From the NCBI GenBank assembly GCA_016200895.1, contig JACQDX010000114.1, positions 39,652 through 103,651 on the forward strand: a DNA stretch of 64,000 nucleotides, written 5' to 3'. The notes beneath the pieces are model-generated. The model saw only the letters and a list, made by a program, of their open reading frames with translations. It ran no database searches and was not told the DNA's origin. The number at the start of each line of letters is the position of its first letter. The stretch's first letter is position 1. The DNA comes from Burkholderiales bacterium. Lineage in GTDB: Bacteria > Pseudomonadota > Gammaproteobacteria > Burkholderiales > Burkholderiaceae_D. Of the stretch, positions 54,934 through 64,000 are shown piece after piece. Both the position numbers and the translations under genes were made by a program.

Positions 54934-54949
54934 GTGAAAAGCTTTTCAC
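54934..54949. promoter_or_regulatory. LacI-type operator 6 (autoregulation)
   Basis: GTGAAAAGCTTTTCAC, a perfect 16-base palindrome that differs from the other sites only in the central two bases (GC for CG). It lies 64 bases before the regulator's start, suggesting negative autoregulation. Confidence 0.7.
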
Positions 54950-55013
54950 TGAATTGTGAATGTGGATTGTAAATACGAAGTTTAAATAATTACCCAGGTC
55001 GGGAAGGCATTGC

Positions 55014-56036
55014 GTGGTTGAGAGAACGAAAAGAAAAAATGAGCCTGTCACCTTGTTGGATGTTGCGCGTGAGGCGGGGGTGTCGCCCAGCACGGTATCG
55101 CGCATCCTGAATGGCACGGCCAAGGTCTCTGATGACAAGCGCAAGGCAGTAGAAACTGCCATTGCAGAAATGAAGTTCGAGCCGAATCAGTTGGCGCAAG
55201 GGCTGAAAAGTGGTCGTTCCATGACCATAGGCATCGTTGTGCAAGATATTTCCAGCCCCTTCTTTGATGAAACCCTGCATGGGGTGGATGATGGCTTGAA
55301 GGGTACTGGCTATGCATCGGTGATCGTCAGTGGGCACTGGAATGCTGATGAAGAAGCGGCGCGCATCAAGCTTTTGCTGGCGCGCAAAGTGGATGGCATT
55401 ATCTTATTGTCTGGCCGTATCGCTGACAAAAAAGTGCTGGAATTCGCTCTCGACAAACCCATAGTGGCCACTGGACGCAGCTTGAACAGCAAGACAGCGG
55501 TTGGTTTCAAGCTTGACAACGTCCATGGCGCTTACCTGGCGACCCGGCATTTGATAGAACTGGGTCACAGGCGGATAGCTTTTGTTACCGGACCGGCAAA
55601 CAATACTGATGCGGTTGAACGGCAAGAGGGTTATCAAAAAGCCTTGCGTGAAGCCAATATCCCATTTGAGAAAAGCCTGGTAGCTGAAGGCAACTTCCAC
55701 GAAGCCAGTGGTTTGCTGGCAATTAACCACTTGCTGGAAACCCAGCAACAATTCAGCGCCGTGTTTGCTGCAAATGATCTTTCTGCCTATGGCGTCAGGC
55801 TGGGTTTGTACCGCAAAGGCATACGTGTACCTGAAGATATTTCCCTGATAGGCTTCGATGATTTGCCTAGCTCACTGTATACCACGCCACCGCTGACGAC
55901 CATACACCAACCACTGTACGACATGGGCTTGCTTGCCACCAAGACCCTGCTCGGTCTGATAACCGGCAATGAAGTCGATACGACTTTGCCGGGTCTGGAA
56001 TTGATCGCTAGAGAAACTACCAGACGCCTGCGCTGA
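55014..56036 (+). CDS. LacI-family transcriptional regulator of the glycoside locus
   Basis: 340 residues. N-terminal LacI helix-turn-helix and hinge (residues 12-65; TLLDVAREAGVSPSTVSRIL, with the hinge helix PNQLAQGLKSG), then a periplasmic-binding-type ligand domain (about 70-335; IGIVVQDISSPFF, LSGRIADKKVLEF, ISLIGFDDLPSSLYTTPPLTTI). The start is GTG with GGGAAGG upstream. The adjacent palindromes are of the kind this family binds, so it most likely represses the transporter, glucosidase, receptor and halogenase genes until a sugar ligand appears. Confidence 0.92.
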   Translation: MVERTKRKNEPVTLLDVAREAGVSPSTVSRILNGTAKVSDDKRKAVETAIAEMKFEPNQLAQGLKSGRSMTIGIVVQDISSPFFDETLHGVDDGLKGTGYASVIVSGHWNADEEAARIKLLLARKVDGIILLSGRIADKKVLEFALDKPIVATGRSLNSKTAVGFKLDNVHGAYLATRHLIELGHRRIAFVTGPANNTDAVERQEGYQKALREANIPFEKSLVAEGNFHEASGLLAINHLLETQQQFSAVFAANDLSAYGVRLGLYRKGIRVPEDISLIGFDDLPSSLYTTPPLTTIHQPLYDMGLLATKTLLGLITGNEVDTTLPGLELIARETTRRLR

Positions 56037-56048
56037 GTCAGGATGTGT

Positions 56049-56079
56049 TGACCTGTTTTCAAACCTTGAAGACAGGTCA
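56049..56079 (+). terminator. Hairpin after the lacI-type gene
   Basis: TGACCTGTTTTC and GAAGACAGGTCA pair over 12 positions (one G-T) around a 7-base loop, 12 bases past the stop codon. No U-tract follows, so it is a possible, not certain, terminator. Confidence 0.4.
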
Positions 56080-56244
56080 GCACGCATAGAAATGTCAGAC
56101 TGATAATTCATGATTGGCATGTGTTTTTTGATATTCCCTCCGCGTTTTTTTCACTTCCGACCCTGATTTCGTCACTTTGTCGCAAATCCCGTACCAGTTT
56201 TCACAGGATTTGTCAGAATGCATGCCTTAGCCCGAGTGTTTATC

Positions 56245-56273
56245 TTGACGCTGATCTGGGGGCGGACTATATT
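56245..56273 (+). promoter_or_regulatory. Sigma-70 promoter of the tetR-type gene
   Basis: TTGACG (56245-56250), 17-base spacer, TATATT (56268-56273): each box is one base from consensus, at ideal spacing, 38 bases before the regulator ATG. Confidence 0.7.
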
Positions 56274-56277
56274 ACTG

Positions 56278-56300
56278 ACTCAAAAGTAAGTTAATTGAGT
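56278..56300. promoter_or_regulatory. Candidate TetR operator
   Basis: ACTCAA and TTGAGT bound a 23-base imperfect palindrome immediately after the -10 box, where the TetR-family product would block its own transcription. Confidence 0.5.
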
Positions 56301-56310
56301 TGTTGCTAAT

Positions 56311-56940
56311 ATGTCATGCCCTTTTAAGCCCAAGTGGGAGCGCCGCAAGGATGCCCGCCCGCAAGAATTACTCGCTGCTGCCCTCGATTTATTTGTTGAG
56401 CGCGGTTTCGCGGCAACACGTCTGGACGATGTGGCGCGCGCTGCCGGTGTCTCCAAGGGGACTTTGTACCTGTATTTTTGCAGTAAGGAAGAGTTATTCA
56501 AAGCCGTGGTCAGGGAAAGCATAGTTCCTCTGATAGGCGAAGCTGAGGGTGTCATTGATCAGTTTGAAGGGGGGAGTGAAGAATTATTCCGCCTGATCAT
56601 GACTACCTGGTGGGGCAGTGTTGGCAAAAACAAATTGTCTGGCCTGCCCAAGCTGATGATGGCAGAAGCCGGGAATTTCCCTGAACTGGCCAGGTTCTAT
56701 CAGGAAGAAGTCATCGACCGTGGTGAAAACCTGGTCGTGAAGATGTTAAAGCGCGGCATGGCTCGTGGAGAGATACGGGACGTGAATCTGGAAATCGACT
56801 CCCGGCTCTTGATTGCGCCCATGATCATGATGATGATCTGGAAACATTCGCAAGGAGTTTGCAAGGTGGACCCAGATCAGCTCGATACCTATATTGAACA
56901 CTATATAGATATGGCCCTGCATAGTTTGTTGAAAAAATAG
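56311..56940 (+). CDS. TetR-family regulator of the RND efflux operon
   Basis: 209 residues. The N-terminal HTH (about residues 12-60; LLAAALDLFVERGFAATRLDD, VSKGTLYLYFCSKEELF) is typical; the C-terminal ligand domain carries a TetR_C-type region (GLPKLMMAEAGNFPELARFY) seen in AcrR/NalC-like and fatty-acid or drug-responsive regulators. It lies 139 bases upstream of the efflux genes on the same strand and is probably their repressor. Confidence 0.9.
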   Translation: MSCPFKPKWERRKDARPQELLAAALDLFVERGFAATRLDDVARAAGVSKGTLYLYFCSKEELFKAVVRESIVPLIGEAEGVIDQFEGGSEELFRLIMTTWWGSVGKNKLSGLPKLMMAEAGNFPELARFYQEEVIDRGENLVVKMLKRGMARGEIRDVNLEIDSRLLIAPMIMMMIWKHSQGVCKVDPDQLDTYIEHYIDMALHSLLKK

Positions 56941-57079
56941 ATTATTACTTATTGGAGAGTATGCGCTGCTTGACCCTTACCTTGTGTCAGGCTTTAAAGT
57001 CAGGGTTTCTTATGACCTGGACAGTTTATTGACCGTCTTAGCCCCCAGGTCCTGAAACAATTACTTTTGGAAAACAATC

Positions 57080-58246
57080 ATGTTAAAGCGCAAGACTTTC
57101 TGGATCATTGCTGTAGTGCTGTTGCTGGCTACTGGCATGATGGTCATGAAGAAAAAATCTCAGGGTAATGTAGTGCAGGCATCAGCCACTGCATCGGCAA
57201 GTTCGGTAACGGTGCCTGGCCAGGCTACTCCTTCAGTGCTGGAATTTTTACCTGCCGACATCGTAGAAGTGGGCAGCACTGAAGTCAGAAAATTACTGGC
57301 TTTATCAGGAGCTCTGCGCGCCATCAACCAAGCTGCCGTCAAAGCCAGGGTGGCAGGCGATATTACCGAAGTCCTGGTGCGTGAAGGCGAAGCCGTGCAA
57401 GCTGGGCAAGTCTTGATTAAGATGGATAGCAGTGATTATCTGGCCAGGCAAGAGCAAGCCAAGGGTGCGTTAGCAGCGGCGCAAGGGCAAATGGAAATAG
57501 CCCGTCTGGCACGTGACAATAATAAAGCCTTACTGGAGAAAAGTTTTATTTCCAAAAATGCCTATGACAATACCAACAGTCAATATGCTATTGCAGTAGC
57601 CAATGTAGAAAGTGCCAAAGGCGCGTTGAACGTTGCGCAAAAAGCGCTGGCAGACACTGTCATACGTGCACCCATCTCAGGCATGATCAGCAACCGCATG
57701 GTGCAACCCGGCGAAAAGATTTCGCCAGATAACCGCTTGCTGGATGTCGTTGATTTGCGCATGCTGGAAATGGAAGCGCCAGTACCAACACAAGATATCG
57801 CCAGCATCAAAATTGGCCAGGCCGCGCAACTGAAAATAGAAGGTGTGCCAGTGGCTGTTGATGGCAAGGTCGTGCGCATCAACCCAGCCACGACAGCGGG
57901 CTCGCGCTCCATCATGGCCTATGTGCAGGTCGCCAATCCCGATACCATTTTGCGTGCAGGCATGTTTGGCGAAGCGCAACTGGTGGTCGATAAAAAATCT
58001 GAAGTATTGACAGTGCCTGACACTGCCATACAGTATGAAGCCGAACAGGCTTTCGTGTATGCGATAGAAAATAATGTCTTGCAACAAAAGCCGGTGAAGC
58101 TGGGCTTGCGCGGTGAAAGTCAGGGCAAGCCCGTGGTTGAGGTGCTGTCTGGCCTGGCACCGCAAGCAAAGATAGTCAAAGCAAATCTGGGCCGCCTGCG
58201 TGCAGGCGTGGCTGTGAAGCTGATTACAACGACAGGCAAGGTGTAA
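57080..58246 (+). CDS. RND efflux periplasmic adaptor (membrane fusion protein)
   Basis: 388 residues. An N-terminal membrane anchor (about 5-24) precedes the barrel-sandwich hybrid: a lipoyl half (VKARVAGDITEVLVREGEAVQAGQVLIKMDSSDY, broken here by the hairpin), the coiled-coil helical hairpin (about 115-190) and the second half (ADTVIRAPISGMISNRMVQPGE), then the beta-barrel and membrane-proximal domains. It links the inner-membrane pump to a TolC channel. Two bases separate it from the pump gene. Confidence 0.93.
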   Translation: MLKRKTFWIIAVVLLLATGMMVMKKKSQGNVVQASATASASSVTVPGQATPSVLEFLPADIVEVGSTEVRKLLALSGALRAINQAAVKARVAGDITEVLVREGEAVQAGQVLIKMDSSDYLARQEQAKGALAAAQGQMEIARLARDNNKALLEKSFISKNAYDNTNSQYAIAVANVESAKGALNVAQKALADTVIRAPISGMISNRMVQPGEKISPDNRLLDVVDLRMLEMEAPVPTQDIASIKIGQAAQLKIEGVPVAVDGKVVRINPATTAGSRSIMAYVQVANPDTILRAGMFGEAQLVVDKKSEVLTVPDTAIQYEAEQAFVYAIENNVLQQKPVKLGLRGESQGKPVVEVLSGLAPQAKIVKANLGRLRAGVAVKLITTTGKV

Positions 58247-58248
58247 TC

Positions 58249-61200
58249 ATGTGGTTCACACGTATCAGCATAGGCAATCCAGTGCTGGCGACCATGATGA
58301 TGGTGGCCTTTGTGGTATTGGGTTTGTTCTCTTACAAACGTCTGCGGGTAGACCAGTTCCCCGATATTACTTTCCCAGTGGTGGTGATTCAGACCGACTA
58401 TCCCGGCGCAGCTCCTGAGACCATAGAGTCAGACATCACCCGCAAGGTTGAAGAAACGGTCAATACCATCAACGGTATCAGCGCCCTGACTTCACGTTCT
58501 TATGAAGGCACGTCTGTCGTTATCCTGGAATTCGACCTGACGGTTGATCCGGCACAGGCAGCACAGGACGTGCGTGAAAAAGTGGCGCTCATCAAGGCGG
58601 GCTTTCGCAAGGAAGTCAAAGAGCCAAGGGTGACGCGTTATGACCCATCCGACAAGCCCATTTTCTCGGTCTCGGTGACGAATGACGACAAGATCAAGAA
58701 GCGTGATTTCCGTGAGCTGACCACCATAGGTGATCAACTGGTCAAGAAGCGTCTGGAAAATGTACGTGGTGTTGGCTCAGTGACACTTGTAGGTGGCGTC
58801 AAGCGTGAGATCAAGATTTACCTGAAGCCGGGTGAAATGGAATCGCTGGGTCTGGGTGTTGATCAGGTCATCAATGCCCTGCGCAATGAAAACCAGGAAT
58901 TGCCTACCGGTGCAATCCGCGCACTAGACAATGAAAAAGTTGTGCAGATACAGGGGCGCATCAAGAACCCTCAAGACTTTGGCCGCATTATTGTGGCCCG
59001 CCGTGGCGGCCAGCCGGTATTGTTGTCGCAAGTCGCCAGTGTGGTGGATGGTCAGGAAGAGCAAGAGAGTCTGGCCCTGTATAACGGCCAGCGCACTGTG
59101 GCACTGGATATTTTGAAGGCGCAGGGACAGAACACTATAGAAGTGGCAGATGGTCTGACTGCCGCCTTGAAGGCGCTGGAACCGCAATTGCAGGCACAGT
59201 TTCCTGGCGTCAAAGTGCAAGTCATCAAGGACGGTTCACGCCAGATACGCGTAGGTGTAGAAAACGTGCGTCGCACCCTGGTAGAGGGTGCAGCACTGAC
59301 CATATTGATTGTTTTCCTGTTCCTGAATTCATGGCGTTCTACCGTCATCACTGGCCTTACTTTGCCTGTTGCCTTGATAGGTACTTTCCTGTTCATGGAC
59401 ATGTTTGGCTTTACCATCAATATGATTACCCTGATGGCCTTGTCACTGTGTGTGGGTTTGCTGATTGATGATGCGATTGTGGTTCGTGAAAATATCGTGC
59501 GTCATGCTGGAATGAAGGTCAACGGCAAGTTCAAGGATCACCATACGGCAGCACTAGAAGGTACGGCGGAGATAGGTCTGGCGGTATTGGCGACGACTTT
59601 CTCCATCGTTGCCGTGTTCTTGCCTGTGGGTTTCATGGGCGGGATTATCGGCCGCTTTTTCCATCAGTTTGGTATTACCGTTACCGCTGCTGTATTGATT
59701 TCCATGTTTGTGTCTTTCACGCTGGACCCGATGTTGTCATCCATCTGGCCAGACCCTGATGCACATGGCCATCCTACGGTTGATGAAAACGGCAAATCCA
59801 TTCGCAAAGGCTGGTATGCGAACAGTATAGGCCGTGTACTGGAACAGTTTGAACGTGGCGTGCAATGGTTTTCGCGTGGCTATCAGGTGATATTGCGCTG
59901 GTCGCTCAAGCACCGCATCAAAACCTTGCTGATCGCTGTCATGACTTTTTTCCTGGGACTGGCAATACCGGGCACAGGTCTGATTGGTTCTGAATTTGTA
60001 CCCCAGGCTGATTATTCTGAGACGGGTGTCAACTATTACACGCCGGTAGGTTCATCGCTGGAACTCACTGAAACCAAGGTGCATCAGGTTGAAGCGGTAG
60101 TGAAGGAATTTCCTGAAGTACTGGATACCTATAGCACAGTGAATACCGGCTCGGCACAAGGCAAGAATTATGTGACTACCTTTATCCGCTTGGTACCACG
60201 CAAGGACAGGGCCAGGACGACCAGTCAGATGTCCATACCATTGCGTACCCGTCTGAGCCAGGTTGCCGGAATCACAGTCACACACATAGGCGCACTCGAT
60301 GGCGTAGGTGGTGATAACAAGAATCTGCGCTTCAGCTTGCAAGGCAGTGATCTGGGTGAGCTGGCTAAATTGTCGGAGCAGGTGCAGGAAAAATTGCGCG
60401 CTATCCCTGGCCTGGTGGATCTGGATTCCAGTCTGAAAGCACAAAAACCAACCATCTCGGTGCAACCACGCCGTGATATTGCTGCTGACCTTGGCGTTGG
60501 TGTGGCTCAAATAGGTGGTGCCTTGCGACCTTTGCTGGCGGGTGAAATTGCCACGACCTGGCGCGCACCGGATGATGAAAATTATGATGTCACCGTGCGC
60601 CTGTCGCCCAATGACAGGAATAATCCTGAAGATCTTTCGCGCCTGATGCTGAGCAGTACACAAACCAATGTAGACGGTTCACCAAAAATGGTGCCCTTGC
60701 GTCAGGTGGCAGACATCAAGCCATCGACAGGTGCAAACCAGATCAACCGCCGTGACCTGAACCGCGAAGTCGAATTGTCAGCCAATGTAGTTGGCCGTTC
60801 TGCTGGTGAGGTTAGTGCCGAAGTCAAAAAAGTGCTGGAAGGCATGCAATGGCAACCTGGCTATCGCTACAAAATGGGTGGTGCCACCAAGAATATGACG
60901 GAATCCTTTGGCTATGCCTTGTCTGCCCTTGCCCTGGCGGTGATTTTTATTTATATGATTTTGGCATCGCAATTCGCCAGTTTCTTGCAGCCTGTCGCCA
61001 TCATGTCCGCCTTGCCGATGACTTTGATTGGCGTGTTCCTGGCTTTGATGTTCTTCCGCTCGACGCTGAACATGTTTTCCATCATTGGTTTCATCATGTT
61101 GATGGGATTAGTGACCAAAAATGCCATTTTGCTGGTGGATTTTGCTAATCAGGCAAGAAAAGAAGGCATGGGTCGCATGGAAGCACTGCTGGAAGCGGCC

Positions 61201-61449
61201 CATGTACGCCTGCGCCCCATCCTGATGACAACGCTGGCGATGGTATTTGGCATGGTGCCACTGGCATTTGCCCTGTCTGAAGGTTCTGAGCAGCGTGCGC
61301 CAATGGGGCAGGCTGTGATAGGCGGGATTATCACTTCTTCATTGCTGACTTTGGTGATAGTGCCGGTGATTTATACCTATTTGGATGATCTTGGTCTATG
61401 GATTACGCAAAAATGGCGCGGTAATCGTCAAACTGCCCAAGTGCTTTGA
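58249..61449 (+). CDS. RND-family multidrug efflux pump, inner-membrane subunit
   Basis: 1066 residues, the HAE1-type proton antiporter. It opens with the RND signature [17 protein letters not shown] and has 12 membrane helices with two large periplasmic loops (about 35-335 and 560-870). In helix 4 the proton-relay pair DD is present ([13 protein letters not shown], about residue 405); the partner Lys is in the helix 10 segment [16 protein letters not shown]. The central loop carries an insertion ([18 protein letters not shown]). Probably exports drugs or toxic metabolites; ends the adaptor-pump pair. Confidence 0.95.
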   Translation: MWFTRISIGNPVLATMMMVAFVVLGLFSYKRLRVDQFPDITFPVVVIQTDYPGAAPETIESDITRKVEETVNTINGISALTSRSYEGTSVVILEFDLTVDPAQAAQDVREKVALIKAGFRKEVKEPRVTRYDPSDKPIFSVSVTNDDKIKKRDFRELTTIGDQLVKKRLENVRGVGSVTLVGGVKREIKIYLKPGEMESLGLGVDQVINALRNENQELPTGAIRALDNEKVVQIQGRIKNPQDFGRIIVARRGGQPVLLSQVASVVDGQEEQESLALYNGQRTVALDILKAQGQNTIEVADGLTAALKALEPQLQAQFPGVKVQVIKDGSRQIRVGVENVRRTLVEGAALTILIVFLFLNSWRSTVITGLTLPVALIGTFLFMDMFGFTINMITLMALSLCVGLLIDDAIVVRENIVRHAGMKVNGKFKDHHTAALEGTAEIGLAVLATTFSIVAVFLPVGFMGGIIGRFFHQFGITVTAAVLISMFVSFTLDPMLSSIWPDPDAHGHPTVDENGKSIRKGWYANSIGRVLEQFERGVQWFSRGYQVILRWSLKHRIKTLLIAVMTFFLGLAIPGTGLIGSEFVPQADYSETGVNYYTPVGSSLELTETKVHQVEAVVKEFPEVLDTYSTVNTGSAQGKNYVTTFIRLVPRKDRARTTSQMSIPLRTRLSQVAGITVTHIGALDGVGGDNKNLRFSLQGSDLGELAKLSEQVQEKLRAIPGLVDLDSSLKAQKPTISVQPRRDIAADLGVGVAQIGGALRPLLAGEIATTWRAPDDENYDVTVRLSPNDRNNPEDLSRLMLSSTQTNVDGSPKMVPLRQVADIKPSTGANQINRRDLNREVELSANVVGRSAGEVSAEVKKVLEGMQWQPGYRYKMGGATKNMTESFGYALSALALAVIFIYMILASQFASFLQPVAIMSALPMTLIGVFLALMFFRSTLNMFSIIGFIMLMGLVTKNAILLVDFANQARKEGMGRMEALLEAAHVRLRPILMTTLAMVFGMVPLAFALSEGSEQRAPMGQAVIGGIITSSLLTLVIVPVIYTYLDDLGLWITQKWRGNRQTAQVL

Positions 61450-61489
61450 TAAAATGCCGTTTCCATCAATTCTGCAATCGAGTATAGAA

Positions 61490-62140
61490 ATGAATATCGA
61501 AAAAGCACGCTTCAACATGATAGAGCAACAAATCCGTCCCTGGGATGTGTTGAGCCAGGAAGTACTGGATATGCTGATTGTGGTTAAACGCGAAGAGTAT
61601 TTCCCGGCAGACCAAAAAACCCTGGCGTTTTTTGATACCGAATTGCCTTTGCCGGACGGCAGCAAGGCCATGACGCCTAAGCTGGAAGCACGCATTTTGC
61701 AAGAATTGGTGTTGAAGAAGCAGGAAAACGTCTTGCTGGTTGGCGCAGGCACAGGTTATCTGGCGGCATTGCTGGCTTACTCTGCCCGTCACGTCACTGT
61801 GCTGGAATCATCCAAAGTCTTGCATGAACTGGCGACCAGTAATTTGCACCGCAATCATGTCAGCAATGTTGACGTGGTTCTGGCTGATGCTTTCAGTGAT
61901 AAAAATACGGGTAGTTATGATGCCATCGTCATCGCTGGCGGTCTGGAAGAACTGCCTGAACATCTGCAACAGCAATTGAATGTTGGTGGCCGTTTGCTGG
62001 CATTCGTTGGACAACTGCCGGCATTGACAGCGCAATTATTCACGCGTACTTCTGCATCTGCTGTGAGCAAGAAAAACTTGTTTGAAACGGTGGTGGAGCC
62101 TGCTGCAGGTGCCAAGCCAGTTTCACATTTCAGTCTGTAA
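61490..62140 (+). CDS. Protein-L-isoaspartate O-methyltransferase family protein
   Basis: 216 residues, SAM-dependent methyltransferase of the Pcm fold. MIEQQIRPWDV near residue 10, the SAM loop LLVGAGTGYLAALLA (about 85-98) and VTVLESS mark the family; the substrate-pocket Pcm signature (VGxGSGY) is varied to GAGTGY. Repair of isoaspartyl residues is the family role, but members of this clade next to tolC are not well characterised. The start ATG 61490 is taken from alignment of MNIEKARFNM. 40 bases downstream of the pump gene. Confidence 0.85.
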   Translation: MNIEKARFNMIEQQIRPWDVLSQEVLDMLIVVKREEYFPADQKTLAFFDTELPLPDGSKAMTPKLEARILQELVLKKQENVLLVGAGTGYLAALLAYSARHVTVLESSKVLHELATSNLHRNHVSNVDVVLADAFSDKNTGSYDAIVIAGGLEELPEHLQQQLNVGGRLLAFVGQLPALTAQLFTRTSASAVSKKNLFETVVEPAAGAKPVSHFSL

Positions 62141-62168
62141 TCCTGAAAAAGAAAACGGGAGGCATGTC

Positions 62169-62492
62169 ATGGAGAACATTACTGCAACAGAGCTGGCGCA
62201 ATGGTTGAACGATAGTAGTAGAAAAGCCCCGGTTTTACTCGATGTACGGGAACCTTGGGAGCATGAGACTTGTCATATCCCGGGTGTGCAACTGATGCCC
62301 ATGCAGACAGTGCCGGTTCGCTTTCATGAACTGGAACCGGATGACGTGATTGTCTGTATTTGCCATCACGGCGGGCGCAGTATGCAGGTAGCAAATTTTT
62401 TAGAACGTCAGGGATATACCCAAACAATTAATTTAACTGGTGGTGTGCATGCATGGGCACAACAAGTTGATACGGGTATGCCCACTTATTAA
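62169..62492 (+). CDS. Rhodanese-like sulfurtransferase
   Basis: 107-residue single-domain rhodanese. The family start VLLDVREPWEHETCHIPG and the active-site loop CHHGGRS (Cys about residue 63) are intact, followed by NLTGGVHAW. GGGAGG sits 7 bases before the ATG, which decides the start. Cytosolic; moves sulfane sulfur or acts in redox handling. It lies between the methyltransferase and the TolC gene with gaps of 28 and 23 bases. Confidence 0.93.
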   Translation: MENITATELAQWLNDSSRKAPVLLDVREPWEHETCHIPGVQLMPMQTVPVRFHELEPDDVIVCICHHGGRSMQVANFLERQGYTQTINLTGGVHAWAQQVDTGMPTY

Positions 62493-62515
62493 TTTACTTT
62501 TTTTCGGAGCCTTAC

Positions 62516-63841
62516 ATGCGTAATCCTATTCTTGCCACACTGCTGGCCTCTGCTTTCTTGACTATGAATGCAAATGCGACTGATTTGCTGCAAATATACA
62601 AGGATGCTTTGGCAAATGATGCGCAGTATGCAAGTGCCCGCGCCAGCCTGACAGCAGGTCAGGAAAAACCTGTGCAAGGTCGCGCAGGTCTGTTGCCCGG
62701 TATCGCTCTGAAAGGTAGTGACACCAAGTCGAGTACTGATGCTGAGGTCGATGCGGTGTCCGGTTCCCGCACTTTGAAGGGCGTGACCAACACCTGGACT
62801 CTGGCCTTGTCTCAACCCTTGTTCAACTGGGGTAACTGGCAGCAATATGAGCAGAGCAAGTTGTCTCTGCTGGTTAGCGAAGCGCAGTTTGCACAAGCCA
62901 GGCAGGATTTGATCTTGCGTGTTGCCCAGGCCTATTTTGATGTGCTGGCAGCGCAAGATACGCTGGAAACTTTACGTGCTCAAAAAAGCGCCATTTCTGA
63001 ACAACTGGCCTCTGCCAAACGCAATTTTGAAGTAGGCACATCGACTATCACTGATACTCACGAAGCACAGGCACGTTATGACCTGGTGACGGCTCAGGAA
63101 TTTGCGGGTCAGAGCGATTTGCAAGTCAAGCGCGCAGCCTTGCAACAAATTATCGCCAAGGACGCAGGTGAACTGGCCACTTTGAAAGTGGGCGTCAAGT
63201 TGAGTGAACCACAACCAGCCGTGATTGATGATTGGGTCACTTCTGCAGAAAAGCAAAATTTTAGTGTCGTGGCTTCGCAAGTGGCAGTTGAAATTGCCAA
63301 GCGTGAGATACAGAGAAATCGTGCTGGTCACTATCCTACTGTTGATCTGGTCGCCACGACTGGCCGTACTTCCAACGCAGGTGCTGGCAATCCAAATGGT
63401 GCGGGTGTCGTCAAGCCAACGACCATAGGCGTGCAGTGGAATATTCCGATCTTCGCCGGTTTTTCTGTTGACAGCCGTGTTAAAGAAGCGATTGCGCTGG
63501 AAGACAAATCACGCAGTGATTTTGAAAATGCCCGCCGTACTGCCGCGCAGGGTGCACGTCAGGCTTTTGTCGGTGTGAATTCTGGCCTGGCGCAGGTGAA
63601 AGCTTATGAAGCAGCTGAAATTTCCAGCCAATCGGCACTGGATTCCAATAAGCTTGGTTATCAGGTTGGTGTGCGTATTAATATCGACGTACTGAATGCA
63701 CAGCAACAGTTGTACACCACACGTCAGACTCTGGCAAAAGCACGTTATGACACTATCCTGAATGGCCTGCGTCTGAAATCTGCTGCCGGTACTTTGAAGG
63801 AAGACGATCTGGCAGAGGTGAATACTTTGCTGCAGCACTAA
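62516..63841 (+). CDS. TolC-family outer-membrane efflux channel
   Basis: 441 residues, trimeric outer-membrane channel protein. A signal peptide (about 1-21, ending NANA) is followed by two internally repeated OEP domains (about 30-215 and 225-430), each with the alpha-helical barrel pattern; ARQDLILRVAQAYFDVLAAQDTLETL and NARRTAAQGARQAFVGVNSGLAQVKAYE are the repeat helices, and ENLDLLxAQ-like NIDVLNAQQQLYTTRQ is near the end. It is co-directional with the efflux adaptor and pump and the likely exit duct. Confidence 0.94.
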   Translation: MRNPILATLLASAFLTMNANATDLLQIYKDALANDAQYASARASLTAGQEKPVQGRAGLLPGIALKGSDTKSSTDAEVDAVSGSRTLKGVTNTWTLALSQPLFNWGNWQQYEQSKLSLLVSEAQFAQARQDLILRVAQAYFDVLAAQDTLETLRAQKSAISEQLASAKRNFEVGTSTITDTHEAQARYDLVTAQEFAGQSDLQVKRAALQQIIAKDAGELATLKVGVKLSEPQPAVIDDWVTSAEKQNFSVVASQVAVEIAKREIQRNRAGHYPTVDLVATTGRTSNAGAGNPNGAGVVKPTTIGVQWNIPIFAGFSVDSRVKEAIALEDKSRSDFENARRTAAQGARQAFVGVNSGLAQVKAYEAAEISSQSALDSNKLGYQVGVRINIDVLNAQQQLYTTRQTLAKARYDTILNGLRLKSAAGTLKEDDLAEVNTLLQH

Positions 63842-63884
63842 GCTGAGCTGATTATCAGGTTTATTGATTCGGCAGTCAAATAGA

Positions 63885-64000
63885 TTAAGCCGCATATTTC
63901 ACAAAGGTATCCTGAAAGTAGGTTTTTACACGTTCCGGTTTGCTCGCAATGTCGCTCATATGACTCTCAGTGGCTGCGCGCAATTTTTCTTTTGTGCGCA
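63885..64000 (-). CDS. C-terminal end of an unidentified gene
   Basis: The last 38 codons of a minus-strand frame entering from the right edge, ending RVKTYFQDTFVKYAA and a TAA. The visible stretch is charged and helical and not enough to name a family. Convergent with the TolC gene. Confidence 0.4.
   Translation of the reverse strand, partial: RTKEKLRAATESHMSDIASKPERVKTYFQDTFVKYAA

Noticed and set aside
1..64000. Genomic island or prophage
   Set aside because: No integrase, transposase, phage structural gene, tRNA boundary or abrupt change in composition; the gene content is chromosomal and mostly housekeeping.

Overview
The window looks like an ordinary chromosomal segment of a Gram-negative betaproteobacterium, most likely Burkholderiales/Oxalobacteraceae (Undibacterium- or Herminiimonas-like). 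That placement is inferred from gene order (lptD-surA-pdxA-rsmA divergent from amgK-murU-pepP-ubiH; pcm-rhodanese-tolC), the cyoABCD-surf1 arrangement and moderate GC; no rRNA or other marker gene is present. I see no tRNA, rRNA, CRISPR array, insertion sequence, integrase or prophage gene. Coding density is high. The only long non-coding stretches are 21883-22253, 44989-46070 and 47406-48317.

Layout. 1-4459 (minus): cytochrome bo-type quinol oxidase cyoABCD followed by a SURF1-like assembly factor cut by the left edge. 4630-5979: MHS-type MFS transporter. 6011-10376 (minus): amgK, murU, pepP, ubiH (cell-wall MurNAc recycling, proline peptidase, ubiquinone hydroxylase). 10524-16274 (plus): lptD, surA, pdxA, rsmA, i.e. 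outer-membrane assembly plus PLP synthesis and 16S rRNA methylation. 16292-19414: CheY-like regulator, pgi, an imperfect inverted-repeat element, a 35-residue membrane peptide gene and gloA. 19510-27135: a second-messenger block made of a GAF-GspE/PilB-type ATPase, a class-II cyclic-nucleotide phosphodiesterase-like metallohydrolase, a GAF-HD-GYP protein and a CHASE2 adenylate cyclase.

27146-35819: BenE transporter with divergent MocR regulator, M50 protease, a LysR regulator divergent from a phytanoyl-CoA dioxygenase-like enzyme plus a TIM-barrel isomerase, then two tandem paralogous membrane proteins of unknown function. 35844-38024: two tandem 2-oxoglutarate/Fe(II) dioxygenases with a tiny coupled ORF, divergent from an NrtR-like Nudix regulator across a palindromic intergenic site. 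38287-42353: the most unusual locus, a 983-residue fusion of a catalase-like heme domain to a LodA-type (cysteine tryptophylquinone) oxidase, followed by its LodB-like flavoprotein. 42413-44988: cystathionine beta-synthase and a cystathionine gamma-lyase/synthase family enzyme (reverse transsulfuration).

46071-56036: a glycoside-utilisation regulon with an MFS transporter, GH1 beta-glucosidase, Cache protein, TonB-dependent receptor, tryptophan-halogenase-like flavoprotein and LacI regulator. At least six palindromes of the TGAAAACGTTTTCA type lie at its promoters. 56311-63841: TetR regulator, RND efflux pump (periplasmic adaptor and inner-membrane pump), a Pcm-family methyltransferase, a rhodanese and a TolC-family outer-membrane channel. 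The right edge holds the end of an unidentified minus-strand gene.
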